NCBI GenBank assembly: GCA_041396845.1
Contig: JAWKXU010000001.1
Span: 682,001-746,000 of the forward strand
Source of the DNA: JAWKXU01 sp020446465
GTDB lineage: Bacteria; Pseudomonadota; Alphaproteobacteria; Sphingomonadales; Sphingomonadaceae
Length of the DNA stretch: 64,000 nucleotides
Reading direction: 5' to 3'
Shown here: one piece after another, positions 1 to 8,639 of the stretch
Position numbering within the stretch: position 1 is the stretch's first letter
Layout of the letters: each line of letters opens with the position of its first letter
Program-made: the position numbers and the translations under genes
The notes under the pieces: generated by a model
The model's input: only the letters and a program-made list of their open reading frames with translations
Databases searched by the model: none
Told to the model about the DNA's origin: nothing

Positions 1-55
1 GATCGCATAACAACATTTGAAGCGCCTGTTCGGCGCGTTCGAGAGGAGAGATTTC

Positions 56-430
56 ATGCTCAAGATGGTTGTTGAAGTTTACCGCAAGCCCGGCCTTTCG
101 GTAGAAGAGTTTGAAGATTACTGGCTCAACAAACATGGGCCGCTGGTGCAGAAATACGGGCGCGCGATGGGCATGAAGCGTTATGTGCAGAGCCATAATG
201 TGCCTTCCGAGGCCATTGCCGATTTTCGCAAAATGCGCGGCTGGCCCGATCCATGCGAAGCACTGGCGGAAGTCTGGTGGGAAAGCGAAGAGGCGATGCT
301 GGCGGCGATGAACAGCCCTGAAGGTCAGGAAGCCTCCCGGATTCTGGCTGAAGACGAAGCCAAGTTTTGCGATATGACGCGCATCAGCGCTTTCCTGTCG
401 AAAGAGCACGAGATCTACAACGATCTGTGA
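56..430 (+). CDS. EthD domain-containing protein
   Basis: Predicted 124-aa cytosolic protein of the EthD family, small dimeric ferredoxin-like proteins often found beside oxidative catabolic genes; the family usually has no defined catalytic role. The family signature is visible near the N-terminus: a Y-W-x-N-K-H-G-P-L segment around residues 23-31, followed by an aromatic strand pattern (EVWWES). The reading frame extends upstream to position 17, but I chose the ATG at 56 because a strong purine-rich ribosome site (GAGAGGAGAG) lies at 41-50 and the EthD fold begins directly at this Met. It precedes a VOC dioxygenase and a SnoaL-like gene on the same strand, so the three may form one catabolic unit. 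The substrate is unknown. Confidence 0.8.
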   Translation: MLKMVVEVYRKPGLSVEEFEDYWLNKHGPLVQKYGRAMGMKRYVQSHNVPSEAIADFRKMRGWPDPCEALAEVWWESEEAMLAAMNSPEGQEASRILAEDEAKFCDMTRISAFLSKEHEIYNDL

Positions 431-605
431 TCGTGTCGGGCAGAAAGTTGCTCTTGTGTTTCGGTGCCGGTGCCAAAGGTGCGGGCGCTGCGTGAAAGCA
501 GCCGTGTAAAGTATAATGAATAGCAATTGGGATTGAACCAATTGGTCAATCAGCGTAACGTTAATTTTTTGGCGATGTGGAATCGCCCCGGAGGAAGAGG
601 GTTAC

Positions 606-1193
606 ATGACACAGGCAAGGTCCGTCGACAGCAGCAAAACCATCCCACCCGCGCGGCTTGCGCATATTGTTTTGCGAACGTCCAATTTCGATGAGATGAT
701 CGAATGGTACAAGGCTGTGCTGGGGTGCGAAATCGTCTACAAGGATGCGATTTTGTGCTTCATGACATACGACGAGGAACATCACCGCGTCGCTATTCTG
801 AACATGCCTGACCTGAAACCGCAGGAAGACGGCTTTGCCGGGTTCCATCACGCGGCCTTCACGTTCGATTCCATGGCTGACCTGCTGTCCACTTACAAGC
901 GCCTGCGTGACAAGGGGATCAAGCCGATCTTCCCGATCAACCATGGGCCTACGACTTCGATGTATTATGCGGACCCGGACGGCAACCAGCTGGAACTGCA
1001 GATCGAGAACTACGAAACCGTCGAAGAATCGACCAAGTTCTTCTTTACAGAGGCTTTTGCCGAAAACCCGATCGGTGTCGAATTTGACCCTGATGAACTG
1101 CTGGCACGGTTCGAGGCTGGCGAATCCGAAGAAACTCTCAAGGCCCGCCCGGATGTCGGTGCACGCGGTCTTGAAGCAGTGAAGTTGCGGTGA
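606..1193 (+). CDS. VOC-family (glyoxalase/extradiol dioxygenase-like) protein
   Basis: 195-aa single-domain vicinal-oxygen-chelate protein. The likely metal ligands of a 2-His-1-carboxylate site are visible: His20 (LAHIVL), His81 or His82 (GFHHAAF) and Glu130 (NQLELQ), with the typical D-P-D-G-N loop just before the Glu. This layout suits a small extradiol dioxygenase or a related VOC isomerase/lyase acting on an aromatic or activated substrate. The start is supported by a GGAGG-containing ribosome site a few bases upstream. The stop overlaps the GTG start of the next gene, so the two are translationally coupled. The C-terminal 45 residues are acidic and lie outside the VOC fold. The family is recognised; the substrate is not. 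Confidence 0.82.
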   Translation: MTQARSVDSSKTIPPARLAHIVLRTSNFDEMIEWYKAVLGCEIVYKDAILCFMTYDEEHHRVAILNMPDLKPQEDGFAGFHHAAFTFDSMADLLSTYKRLRDKGIKPIFPINHGPTTSMYYADPDGNQLELQIENYETVEESTKFFFTEAFAENPIGVEFDPDELLARFEAGESEETLKARPDVGARGLEAVKLR

Positions 1194-1624
1194 ACGATCC
1201 CATGGCAGAGATTACAACAGAGGATTACCTGGCGATCAGCCGTATCGTCTATCGCAGCTTCTGGCTGGTCGATCAGGGGAGGGCGGCAGAATCCGCCGCC
1301 CTGTTCACCAGCGATGCTTCGCTGACTTTCGGGGAAGGCGCACCGAAGCCTGGCACGCTTACCGGCGGTGAAATTCCTGCGATGATGCAGGCGCGTCAGG
1401 GGCAGACACAGGTGACATCGCGCCATGCGCTCAGCAACGTGCTGGTCGATCTGCGCGAAGATGGCGGTGTCGATGTCTATTCCATGCTCACGCTATTCCG
1501 TTCCGAAGACCCAAGCCCCAAGGCCGATGTCGCTTCAGTGGCGGACATTACTGACGTGATGGTGCGTGACGGGGGCGAGTGGAAAATCGCCAAACGGCTG
1601 GTGCAACCCGTTTTCAACGGTTGA
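1190..1624 (+). CDS. SnoaL/NTF2-like protein
   Basis: 144-aa protein with the cone-shaped NTF2/SnoaL fold pattern: an N-terminal helix pair (DYLAISRIVYRSFWLVDQGR), a strand with a small pocket segment (ALFTSDASLTF), then long strands ending in the D-G-G-E-W-K-I motif typical of this superfamily. Family members include ring-hydroxylating dioxygenase beta subunits, polyketide cyclases and ketosteroid isomerase-like enzymes. The annotated start is the GTG at 1190, which overlaps the stop of the preceding VOC gene; an in-frame ATG at 1202 is an alternative. Together with the EthD and VOC genes this suggests a short catabolic operon of unknown substrate. A hairpin with a T-rich tail follows. Confidence 0.75.
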   Translation: MNDPMAEITTEDYLAISRIVYRSFWLVDQGRAAESAALFTSDASLTFGEGAPKPGTLTGGEIPAMMQARQGQTQVTSRHALSNVLVDLREDGGVDVYSMLTLFRSEDPSPKADVASVADITDVMVRDGGEWKIAKRLVQPVFNG

Positions 1625-1676
1625 TGTCCAACTGCCGACGGGCAGGGGTGACAAATCCCTGACAGTCAATACAGAT

Positions 1677-1713
1677 CGGGCCGCTCTTTGCATAAGCGCG
1701 GCCCGTTTGTTTG
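1677..1713 (+). terminator. Rho-independent terminator candidate
   Basis: Eight-base perfect inverted repeat CGGGCCGC (1677-1684) / GCGGCCCG (1698-1705) with a 13-nt loop, followed by TTTGTTTGTG. It ends the EthD-VOC-SnoaL unit. Confidence 0.65.
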
Positions 1714-1761
1714 TGTTCGATGTCCGTCCCGTTCTGACTGCGTAGGGACGGGTGCGGAAGA

Positions 1762-2814
1762 TCAGGCAGTCGGGTCCATCACGATCTTCTTCAGCCCTTC
1801 GGGGCGTTCATGGAACAGACGATAGGCTTCGCTTCCATCTGACAGCTTCATGCGGTGGGAAACGATCGCGTTGAGCGGTTCCATCGGCATCCTGCCGCTG
1901 AGCAGGGCGTCCATCAGGTGTGGGACTTCGGCCTGAACGGAACAGACGCCGGCATAATATTGCAGGTTCTTGAACATCATTTCGATGTTGGGGAAGGGGA
2001 ATTCAAATTCCTCGGCAACCCCAACCTGAGAAAAACGTCCGCCACGTTTTGCCAGGGCAATAGCCATTTTCGTCGTGACAGGGCCGCCTGCTGCATCCAG
2101 AACAACATCCACGCCTTTGCCTTCTGTTGCATCAAGAACCAGCGGAACGGTGTCGCGCTCCTCGAATGTCACAATACCCAGCGCCGCCGCATCGGCGCGG
2201 CGATCCGCCTGCAGGTCCAGCCCGAAGACTGTCGCGGCGCCCATCGCCTTTGCCGCCAGTGCGGCCTGGAGGCCAACCGCGCCAAGGCCGATAACGGCCA
2301 CCGTATCGTCAGGCTGGATATTGCCTTTACGCGCGCAAAACCAGCCGGTCGCTGCGCTGTCTGTCAGCAGAATGCCGATGTCGTCGGAAAGCTCGTCCGG
2401 CAAATGGAACAGATTGTTGTCGGCGTCTGAAACCGGCACAGCTTCTGCCTGACAACCGGGGATGGCCGGGTCTCCTTGTCCATAAGCCTTGAAATTGTCG
2501 AATGTCTCGCAAAGGATGACATTGCCCGACAGGCATGGTTTGCAACGGCCACAGCCGATTGAGGCCGGGACAAGGACGCGGTCGCCTTTTTTGAAGTTTC
2601 GCACTTCTGACCCGCATTCGACAATTGTGCCGACGGCTTCATGGCCCATGCAGTAATCGCGAAAGCCCATGTCGGTATGATAGGGGTGCAGATCGGTGCC
2701 GCAGATGCTGCACACGGTATTCTGGACGATGACACCCTTTTCGCCTGGTAGCTGCGCATCGGGAATATCTTCGAAATGGACCTCACCCGGTCCGCGATAC
2801 ATCAGGCCTTTCAT
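1762..2814 (-). CDS. Zinc-dependent alcohol dehydrogenase (MDR superfamily)
   Basis: 350-aa medium-chain dehydrogenase/reductase. Catalytic zinc ligands are visible at Cys38 and His58-Glu59 (GHE). The structural zinc site is complete with Cys88, Cys91, Cys94 and Cys102. The NAD(P)-binding Rossmann motif GLGAVG is at 176-181, followed by an Asp in LDLQ that favours NAD. The family oxidises alcohols or sugar/amino-acid derived hydroxyls. It is the last gene of a minus-strand operon behind the E1 and E2 genes of a 2-oxoacid dehydrogenase, 88 nt downstream of the E2 stop, which hints that it may supply or dispose of an intermediate of the same pathway. The substrate is unresolved; threonine- or butanediol-type activities are possible but not shown. 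Confidence 0.85.
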   Translation of the reverse strand: MKGLMYRGPGEVHFEDIPDAQLPGEKGVIVQNTVCSICGTDLHPYHTDMGFRDYCMGHEAVGTIVECGSEVRNFKKGDRVLVPASIGCGRCKPCLSGNVILCETFDNFKAYGQGDPAIPGCQAEAVPVSDADNNLFHLPDELSDDIGILLTDSAATGWFCARKGNIQPDDTVAVIGLGAVGLQAALAAKAMGAATVFGLDLQADRRADAAALGIVTFEERDTVPLVLDATEGKGVDVVLDAAGGPVTTKMAIALAKRGGRFSQVGVAEEFEFPFPNIEMMFKNLQYYAGVCSVQAEVPHLMDALLSGRMPMEPLNAIVSHRMKLSDGSEAYRLFHERPEGLKKIVMDPTA

Positions 2815-2902
2815 GGTCTATCCTCTTGTTTTCCTGCTCTGATTACAGGATGAATGTAGCCGTTACAACAGCACTGGACTGGTTCTTATCCCGGATATCC
2901 CG

Positions 2903-4195
2903 TTACGCGACGAGGCTGAGCGGGTTTTCGATGATTTGTTTGAATGCCTGCATGAAGCGAGCGGCATCGGCGCCGTCGATAGCGCGGTGGTCGAAGCTGC
3001 CGGTAGCGCTCATGACAGTGGCGACGGACAGCGCATCATCAATGACGCAGGGGCGCTTCTCACCCGCGCCGATGGCCATGATCATGGCTTGCGGCGGGTT
3101 GATGACGGCATCGAACTGCTTGATCCCGTACATGCCTATGTTCGACAGGCTGGCCGTGCCGCCCTGATATTCGGCGGGAGTGAGCTTGCCTTCCCTGGCC
3201 CGTGCCGCCAGGTCCTTCATCCGGGTGGAAATGGCAGAGACGGACTGCGACCCGGCATCGGTGATGATCGGGGTGATAAGGCCATTGGGGATCGAAACCG
3301 CCACCGAAATGTCGGCGCGGGTGAATTGCAGCATCTGATCGCCGGCAAACTGCACGTTGCATTCGGGCACCGCTTCCAGCGCTTTTGCCAGCGCCTTGAT
3401 CATCAGATCGTTGACCGACAGCTTTACCCCTTGCGGTTCGAGTGCGGTGTTCAGCTCGTTGCGCAGCTTGAGCAGGGCATCAAGCCGGATATCCACGGTG
3501 AGGTAGATATGCGGGATTTGCTGCTTGCTCTCGGTCAGGCGGCGGGCAATGGTCTTGCGCATACCCGACAGCGCGACAGCTTCGTGAGGAATGCCGAAAT
3601 CCTGCGCGGCGGCAACCATGGGGACGGGCGCGGATGCAGCCGCCGGAGCGGTGGCTCTGGTTGCAGGAGCAATGCCCGCGGCGCTTTCCACGTCCGCCTT
3701 GACGATCCGGCCATTGGGACCACTGCCGGTGATGGCGGCAAGATCGACCCCGCGCTGGGCGGCAATACGGCGTGCCAGTGGCGATGCCACGATGCGGGTG
3801 TCCGATGGCTTGATGCTGGCCGGTGCTGGTGCAGGTGCAGGTTCCGGCGTGGGTTCGGGAGATGGTGCGGATGCCTGTGCAGGCACGGGGACCAGTTCGG
3901 GCGCAGGTTCAGGTGTAGGTTCGGGGGCGGCTTCGGTCACGCTCACCTCTTCGCCCTCGCCAGCCAGCGTCGCAATCACGGTGCCGACTTTCACGCCTTC
4001 ACTGCCTTCGGGCACAGCGATGGCTGCTACCGTGCCTTCATCGACCGCCTCGAACTCCATCGTCGCCTTGTCGGTTTCAATCTCCGCCATCACGTCGCCG
4101 GTCGACACCTTGTCGCCCACTTTCACAAGCCAGCGCGCAAGCGTCCCTTCCTCCATCGTCGGCGAAAGGGCGGGCATCCTGATCTCTATTGGCAT
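2903..4195 (-). CDS. 2-oxoacid dehydrogenase E2 (dihydrolipoyl acyltransferase)
   Basis: 430-aa acyltransferase core subunit. The order is: a lipoyl domain at residues 1-80 with the lipoyl-lysine in E-T-D-K-A-T (Lys43); a Pro/Ala/Glu-rich flexible linker at about 90-130; a peripheral subunit-binding domain at about 136-171 (ASPLARRIAA...GPNGRIVKADV); and a catalytic chloramphenicol-acetyltransferase-like domain ending in the active-site H-R-x-x-D-G (His403, Asp407). It transfers the acyl group from lipoamide to CoA. The E1 gene lies 12 nt upstream. No E3 gene is in the window, so a shared dihydrolipoamide dehydrogenase must come from elsewhere. Whether the acyl donor is pyruvate or 2-oxobutyrate cannot be told from the sequence. 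Confidence 0.92.
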   Translation of the reverse strand: MPIEIRMPALSPTMEEGTLARWLVKVGDKVSTGDVMAEIETDKATMEFEAVDEGTVAAIAVPEGSEGVKVGTVIATLAGEGEEVSVTEAAPEPTPEPAPELVPVPAQASAPSPEPTPEPAPAPAPASIKPSDTRIVASPLARRIAAQRGVDLAAITGSGPNGRIVKADVESAAGIAPATRATAPAAASAPVPMVAAAQDFGIPHEAVALSGMRKTIARRLTESKQQIPHIYLTVDIRLDALLKLRNELNTALEPQGVKLSVNDLMIKALAKALEAVPECNVQFAGDQMLQFTRADISVAVSIPNGLITPIITDAGSQSVSAISTRMKDLAARAREGKLTPAEYQGGTASLSNIGMYGIKQFDAVINPPQAMIMAIGAGEKRPCVIDDALSVATVMSATGSFDHRAIDGADAARFMQAFKQIIENPLSLVA

Positions 4196-4207
4196 GGGTC
4201 GGTCGTC

Positions 4208-6553
4208 TCAGTTTTCAAGGAACAGGTCGGCAGTGGCATCGATGATCGCATCGCAGTCCAGCCGATATTCGTGATAAAGATCTTGCAAGTCGCCTGTCTG
4301 GCCGAAACGGTCCACGCCCAGCGGGCTGACCTTCTGGCCCCGCACACCGCCGAGCCACGACAGCGCAGCGGGCGCTCCGTCGAGCAAAGTCACAAGGCCT
4401 GCGTCAGGCGAGAGCTTGCGCAGGATATTCTCGATATGGGAACGGCCCGTGCCTTCGCCCTTCCAGCGCCCGGCCTTGGCGGCGGACCATTCGCGGTGCA
4501 GAAGATCGGGTGACGTGACGTTGAGCAAGCCAATCCCCGGCACATCTTCGCGCAGTTGCTCCCACGCGGCCAGCGCTTCAGGGGCAATGGCGCCTGAAAA
4601 GACGATAGCGGCATCGGCATCGCCGGTGGGTTCATGCAGCCAGTAAGCGCCATTCAACGCGTCTTCGTGCCAACTATCATCCTTGCGTTCGACTTGCTGG
4701 ATCGAACGGGTCGACAGCCGCAAATAGACAGCGCCACCGTCTTCTGCCTGCATGTGATCGAAGGCCCAGCCCATCATCAGCGCCAGTTCATCCGCGAAGG
4801 CGGGTTCAAAATGCGTCAACCCAGGCTGGCCCATCGCGATCAGCGGTGGGTTGATGGATTGGTGCGCGCCGCCTTCCGGCCCGAGCGTGACGCCTGACGG
4901 GGTAGCGACCAGCAGGAACCGCGCATTCTGGTAACAGCCGTAGTTCAGGGCATCCAGCCCGCGGGCAATGAAGGGATCGTAAACCGTCCCGACCGGCATC
5001 AGGCGCGAGCCAAACAGCGGGGCCGACAGCCCCAGTGCCGCGAGCATCAGGAACAGGTTGTTTTCGGCAATACCCAGTTCGATATGCTGGCCTGCATCAT
5101 GCCCTTCCCATTTCTGCGGGGAAGGGATCTTGGCCCCGGCGAAAATGTCCTTCAGGCCATCGCGGCGGAAAAGACCACGCTGGTTCACAAAACCGCCGAG
5201 GTTGGTAGAAACGGTCACGTCGGGGGAAGTTGTCACGATCCTGTCGGCAACGGGTTCGCCTGACTTGGCAAGGTCGAGAAGGATGCGTCCGAATGCGGCC
5301 TGGGTCGATTGTTCCTGACCTTCAGGCGGCGCGATCCGCGCGGGCAGCGGGACAGCTTCCGGCGTCCTGTCGCCATGCATCAGCTTTTCGCGGGTCGGTT
5401 CGATGAATGCCTTGAGATCGGCGGTCACATTGTCGCCGAGCGCGGCAAAGGGTTCCCATTCTTCCCCCTCGGCAATTCCCATGGAATCGCGCAAGGCAGC
5501 AAGCTGCGTAGGGTTCATCAGCCCGGCGTGGTTGTCCTTGTGCCCTGCAAAGGGAAGGCCATAGCCTTTGACGGTATAAGCGATGAACATCGTCGGCACA
5601 TCGTCATTGGCCTGTTCGAACGCGTCGAGCAGGGTTTCGACGCAATGGCCGCCAAGGTTGGTCATCAACGCGGCCAGTTCATCGTCCTCAAAGCTGTCAA
5701 TCAGCTTCAATGCCTGCTTCTTGCCTGCCAGATCCTTGTGCATGCGTTCACGCCATGCAGCGCCGCCCTGATATGTCAGCGCGGCATATTCGGCATTGGG
5801 GCACTGGTCGATCCAGTCGGCCACGACTTGCCCGCCCGGTCGCGCAAAGACTTCGCGCTGCCGCTTGCCATGCTTCAGAGTAATCACGCGCCAGCCGCAG
5901 GTTTCGAAAATGTCGTCGAAGCGGCGGAACATCCGGTCTGCCGTGGTGCTGTCGAGAGACTGGCGGTTGTAGTCGACAATCCACCAGCAGTTACGAATAC
6001 CGTGCTTGAAGCCTTCGATCAGACATTCATAGATGTTCCCCTCATCCAGTTCGGCATCGCCCATCAGGGCGATCATCCGACCGGCTTCGGCTTCTTCGAG
6101 CTGTCCGTGCGCGACGAGGTAATCCTGCACGAGGCTCGCAAATGCCGTTATCGCAACCCCGAGGCCGACAGAGCCGGTCGAGAAATCGACCGGAATCTTG
6201 TCCTTCGTTCGCGATGGATAGCTTTGCGCGCCGCCCATGCCGCGAAACCGTTCGAGCTGTTCGCGACTTTGTGTGCCAAGCAGATAGTGAATGGCGTGCA
6301 GCACCGGCCCGGCGTGGGGTTTGACGGCGACCTTGTCCTGTGGCCGCAAGGCATGAAAATAGAGCGCGGCCATGATCGTGCTGATGGACGCGCAACTGGC
6401 CTGATGCCCACCGACCTTCAGTCCGTCACGGCTGTCGCGGATATGGTTGGCGTTGTGAATGATCCACGACGAAAGCCAGCGCAGGCGAGAGTCGAGCGTT
6501 TCGATCTTGCGAATAAGGTCATCGCGATTGGGCTTCGCGGCAGAGTCGGTCAT
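4208..6553 (-). CDS. Homodimeric 2-oxoacid dehydrogenase E1 (AceE/MdeB-like)
   Basis: 781-aa thiamine-diphosphate enzyme of the homodimeric AceE type, which decarboxylates a 2-oxoacid and acylates the E2 lipoyl group. The ThDP-binding motif is visible as G-D-A-E-L-D-E-G-N, followed about 30 residues later by W-W-I-V-D-Y-N-R-Q-S-L-D. It is shorter than enterobacterial AceE (about 890 aa). A longer frame starts at 6577, but I prefer the ATG at 6553, which has GGAGG five bases upstream. An AceE-like E1 divergent from an Lrp/AsnC gene recalls the Pseudomonas mde locus, where MdeB acts on 2-oxobutyrate from methionine, but no methionine gamma-lyase is present here. Pyruvate and 2-oxobutyrate both remain possible. 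Confidence 0.87.
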   Translation of the reverse strand: MTDSAAKPNRDDLIRKIETLDSRLRWLSSWIIHNANHIRDSRDGLKVGGHQASCASISTIMAALYFHALRPQDKVAVKPHAGPVLHAIHYLLGTQSREQLERFRGMGGAQSYPSRTKDKIPVDFSTGSVGLGVAITAFASLVQDYLVAHGQLEEAEAGRMIALMGDAELDEGNIYECLIEGFKHGIRNCWWIVDYNRQSLDSTTADRMFRRFDDIFETCGWRVITLKHGKRQREVFARPGGQVVADWIDQCPNAEYAALTYQGGAAWRERMHKDLAGKKQALKLIDSFEDDELAALMTNLGGHCVETLLDAFEQANDDVPTMFIAYTVKGYGLPFAGHKDNHAGLMNPTQLAALRDSMGIAEGEEWEPFAALGDNVTADLKAFIEPTREKLMHGDRTPEAVPLPARIAPPEGQEQSTQAAFGRILLDLAKSGEPVADRIVTTSPDVTVSTNLGGFVNQRGLFRRDGLKDIFAGAKIPSPQKWEGHDAGQHIELGIAENNLFLMLAALGLSAPLFGSRLMPVGTVYDPFIARGLDALNYGCYQNARFLLVATPSGVTLGPEGGAHQSINPPLIAMGQPGLTHFEPAFADELALMMGWAFDHMQAEDGGAVYLRLSTRSIQQVERKDDSWHEDALNGAYWLHEPTGDADAAIVFSGAIAPEALAAWEQLREDVPGIGLLNVTSPDLLHREWSAAKAGRWKGEGTGRSHIENILRKLSPDAGLVTLLDGAPAALSWLGGVRGQKVSPLGVDRFGQTGDLQDLYHEYRLDCDAIIDATADLFLEN

Positions 6554-6662
6554 GGCATCCTCCATAAGTGAGCGCATAGTAGTGTGCCTGGCCGGGCATG
6601 TCCTTGCTATCTATGCCTTGAAATGATGTATAATAAGCATACTATGCCAAAAATAGACATGA
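6554..6662. promoter_or_regulatory. Divergent control region between E1 operon and Lrp/AsnC gene
   Basis: AT-rich 109-bp divergent spacer. It contains TTGCTA (6604-6609) and TATAAT (6629-6634), 19 nt apart, oriented toward the regulator, and a loose inverted repeat TATGC (6612-6616) / GCATA (6637-6641). A divergent Lrp/AsnC regulator commonly binds such a spacer. The exact operator is not established. Confidence 0.4.
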
Positions 6663-7148
6663 ATGAGCATGATTATGCCTGAAAACCTCGATCAATTCGA
6701 TCTCGCCATCCTCGATCATCTGCAGGAAGATGGGCGGATGACCAATCAGGAACTGGCCGATGCTATCGGCCTTTCACCAAGCCCTTGTTTGCGGCGAACG
6801 CGCAGGCTGGAAGAGCGCGGCGTAATTGATGGCTATGTTGCGCTTGTCGATCCGGCAAAGATGGGGCTGGGGGTGACAGCTTTTTTGCGCATACGTTTGT
6901 CCAGCCAGGATGATGCAAGTCTGGCGTTGTTTGAAGAATCCATTGCCAGCTTTCCCGAAGTCATGGAATGTTATCTGATGACCGGGGAGGCCGATTACCA
7001 GTTGCGCGTTCTCGTTCCCTCTCTTGGCGCTTACGAGGATTTTCTGCGTCACCGATTGACGAAGGTGCAGGGCGTGGCGCAGGTTACAACCAGCTTTGCA
7101 TTGCGGCCCGTTACCTATCGCACGAAACTTCCCCATGCCGAAGGTTAG
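6663..7148 (+). CDS. Lrp/AsnC family transcriptional regulator
   Basis: 161-aa regulator. The N-terminal helix-turn-helix is at about residues 10-60 (LDHLQEDGRMTNQELADAIG, then SPSPCLRRTRRLEERGVI). The C-terminal RAM effector-binding domain includes V-M-E-C-Y-L-M-T-G-E-A-D-Y, the usual ligand-contact strand. Several Met codons are clustered at the start (6663, 6669, 6675) and the true one is uncertain. It is divergently placed from the E1-E2-ADH operon, so by analogy with MdeR and similar regulators it probably responds to an amino acid and controls that operon. This is inference from position. Confidence 0.9.
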   Translation: MSMIMPENLDQFDLAILDHLQEDGRMTNQELADAIGLSPSPCLRRTRRLEERGVIDGYVALVDPAKMGLGVTAFLRIRLSSQDDASLALFEESIASFPEVMECYLMTGEADYQLRVLVPSLGAYEDFLRHRLTKVQGVAQVTTSFALRPVTYRTKLPHAEG

Positions 7149-7166
7149 GGCCAGGAGGCCATACTG

Positions 7167-7850
7167 ATGATTGAACCTGCCGATGCCCTGGCTCCGACGC
7201 GGTTTATCGATTCCGATAACGACGCGGTGCGGGATTTTGCAGCCCGTTCCACTGCCGGTTGCATCAGCGACCGGGAAAAGACGGTAGGCCTTTACTACGC
7301 CGTGCGGGATTCGATCCGTTATGATTGCTACCGGGTGGATATGGAACCGCAAAGCTATCTGGCCAGTGAAACGCTGGGGCGTGGCTATGGGTTCTGCATC
7401 CCGAAGGCCGCCTTGCTGGCGGCTGCATGTCGGGCGCAAGGCATCCCCGCGACTGTCGGCTTTGCGGATGTGCGCAACCACCTTGCCACGCCCCGGTTGC
7501 TGGAAATGATGGGGACCGATGTTTTCTATTATCATGGCTACACCGCGATCTACATCGGCGGGAAATGGGTGAAATCCACGCCCGCCTTCAATCGCGAATT
7601 GTGCGAGCTTCTGGGCGTTGCACCGCTGGAATTTGATGGTGAGGCAGACTCAATCTTTCAGGACAGCGAGGCTGACGGGCGCCGACACATGGAATATCTC
7701 AATTATCATGGGGAGTTCGTGGATGTGCCGTTCGATGCGATCACCCGCAGCCTTCGGGAAAATTACCCCAACCTGATGAAGCTGGCTGGCTATAGCTGGG
7801 ATGAGGATGTTGGAAACCTTCAGCAGGGTGGTGTTGCCGATCCTTGCTGA
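7167..7850 (+). CDS. Transglutaminase-like (cysteine protease fold) protein
   Basis: 227-aa protein of the transglutaminase-like superfamily. The probable catalytic Cys77 sits in G-R-G-Y-G-F-C-I-P-K-A and His123 in Y-Y-H-G-Y-T-A, with Asn142 in the position often held by Asp. There is no signal peptide, so it is probably cytosolic. An AGGAGG ribosome site precedes the ATG. It starts 18 nt after the Lrp/AsnC stop, so co-transcription is likely. Bacterial members hydrolyse peptide or isopeptide bonds; the substrate is unknown. The gene ends two bases before a perfect FNR-type box belonging to the next gene. Confidence 0.82.
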   Translation: MIEPADALAPTRFIDSDNDAVRDFAARSTAGCISDREKTVGLYYAVRDSIRYDCYRVDMEPQSYLASETLGRGYGFCIPKAALLAAACRAQGIPATVGFADVRNHLATPRLLEMMGTDVFYYHGYTAIYIGGKWVKSTPAFNRELCELLGVAPLEFDGEADSIFQDSEADGRRHMEYLNYHGEFVDVPFDAITRSLRENYPNLMKLAGYSWDEDVGNLQQGGVADPC

Positions 7851-7851
7851 T

Positions 7852-7865
7852 TTGATTTGCATCAA
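7852..7865 (+). promoter_or_regulatory. FNR/FixK box upstream of regulator gene
   Basis: TTGATTTGCATCAA is a perfect match to the FNR/FixK palindrome TTGAT-N4-ATCAA. It lies directly before the Crp/FNR-type gene and supports autoregulation and the downstream ATG at 7926. Confidence 0.8.
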
Positions 7866-7925
7866 TGCCTGTGGCGGAAAGTCTCCCCAGAAAGCGGGCA
7901 ACCTGCCAGCAATCCGAAAAAGGCG

Positions 7926-8624
7926 ATGTATCCAGTCGACAGCCATGCCCGTTTCCAGTCTGCATTTCGCACGCGTGATCTAACGTGGGCAGCGCAGGAG
8001 GAACTTTCGGCGCTTGGCGAGGCGCGAACGGTGGCAAAGGGGGAAGAAGCAGGGCTTTGTACTTGCGGCGATTCGCTTGTCTTTGTGGCCACCGGCGCCT
8101 GCAAGCTGGTAGCGCGCGCTTCCCAGGGGCGCGAACAGGTCATTTCGTTCCATTTTCCCGGTGATCTTGTGTCCGTTCCGGCAACGGCTGAACATATTTA
8201 CGACCTCTACGCCCTGACTGACTTGCGCCTGCTGACGTTTCCGGCGCTGCGCTTCATGAATGCGATATGCGAGGAAGCTGGCCTTTTGGCTGAACTGCAC
8301 CGGCGCAGTGATGCGGCATTGCGCGATTGCCGGGACGATTCGGTAGGATTGGGGCGCAAAACAGCGCAAGAGCGGGTTGCCCGTTTTCTTTTGTCGATGG
8401 GCGCACGGATCGGGCGCCAACGCGATGGCGCCTTGTCCATCGAACTGCCGATGTCCCGCAGTGATATTGCGGATAGTCTTGGTCTTACAATTGAAACCGT
8501 AAGCCGGCAGTTTGGCGATCTGAGGGCAGGGGGAATGATCGAGACGGTCGGACGGTCCGGCGTGCGCCTTCTTGATATCAATGCTCTGACATTGCGCGCT
8601 GGCCATCTGGCTACGCGTCAATAA
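7926..8624 (+). CDS. Crp/Fnr family regulator, FixK-like
   Basis: 232-aa regulator with a cyclic-nucleotide-binding-like beta-barrel and a C-terminal winged helix. The recognition helix carries I-E-T-V-S-R-Q-F, the E-x-x-S-R pattern that reads TTGAT half-sites in FNR and FixK. No N-terminal cysteine cluster is seen, so it lacks the FNR iron-sulfur sensor and resembles FixK/Dnr-type proteins. A longer frame begins with TTG at 7857, but that codon lies inside the FNR box, so I chose the ATG at 7926. A matching box lies before ccoN, which makes this the likely activator of the high-affinity oxidase cluster. Confidence 0.85.
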   Translation: MYPVDSHARFQSAFRTRDLTWAAQEELSALGEARTVAKGEEAGLCTCGDSLVFVATGACKLVARASQGREQVISFHFPGDLVSVPATAEHIYDLYALTDLRLLTFPALRFMNAICEEAGLLAELHRRSDAALRDCRDDSVGLGRKTAQERVARFLLSMGARIGRQRDGALSIELPMSRSDIADSLGLTIETVSRQFGDLRAGGMIETVGRSGVRLLDINALTLRAGHLATRQ

Positions 8625-8639
8625 ATATTCCCAACAAAT

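Noticed and set aside
2936..4513. 525-codon plus-strand open frame opposite the E2 and E1 genes
   Set aside because: Antisense shadow; composition is Arg/Gly/His-rich and no domain is recognisable, while both minus-strand genes have full family motifs.
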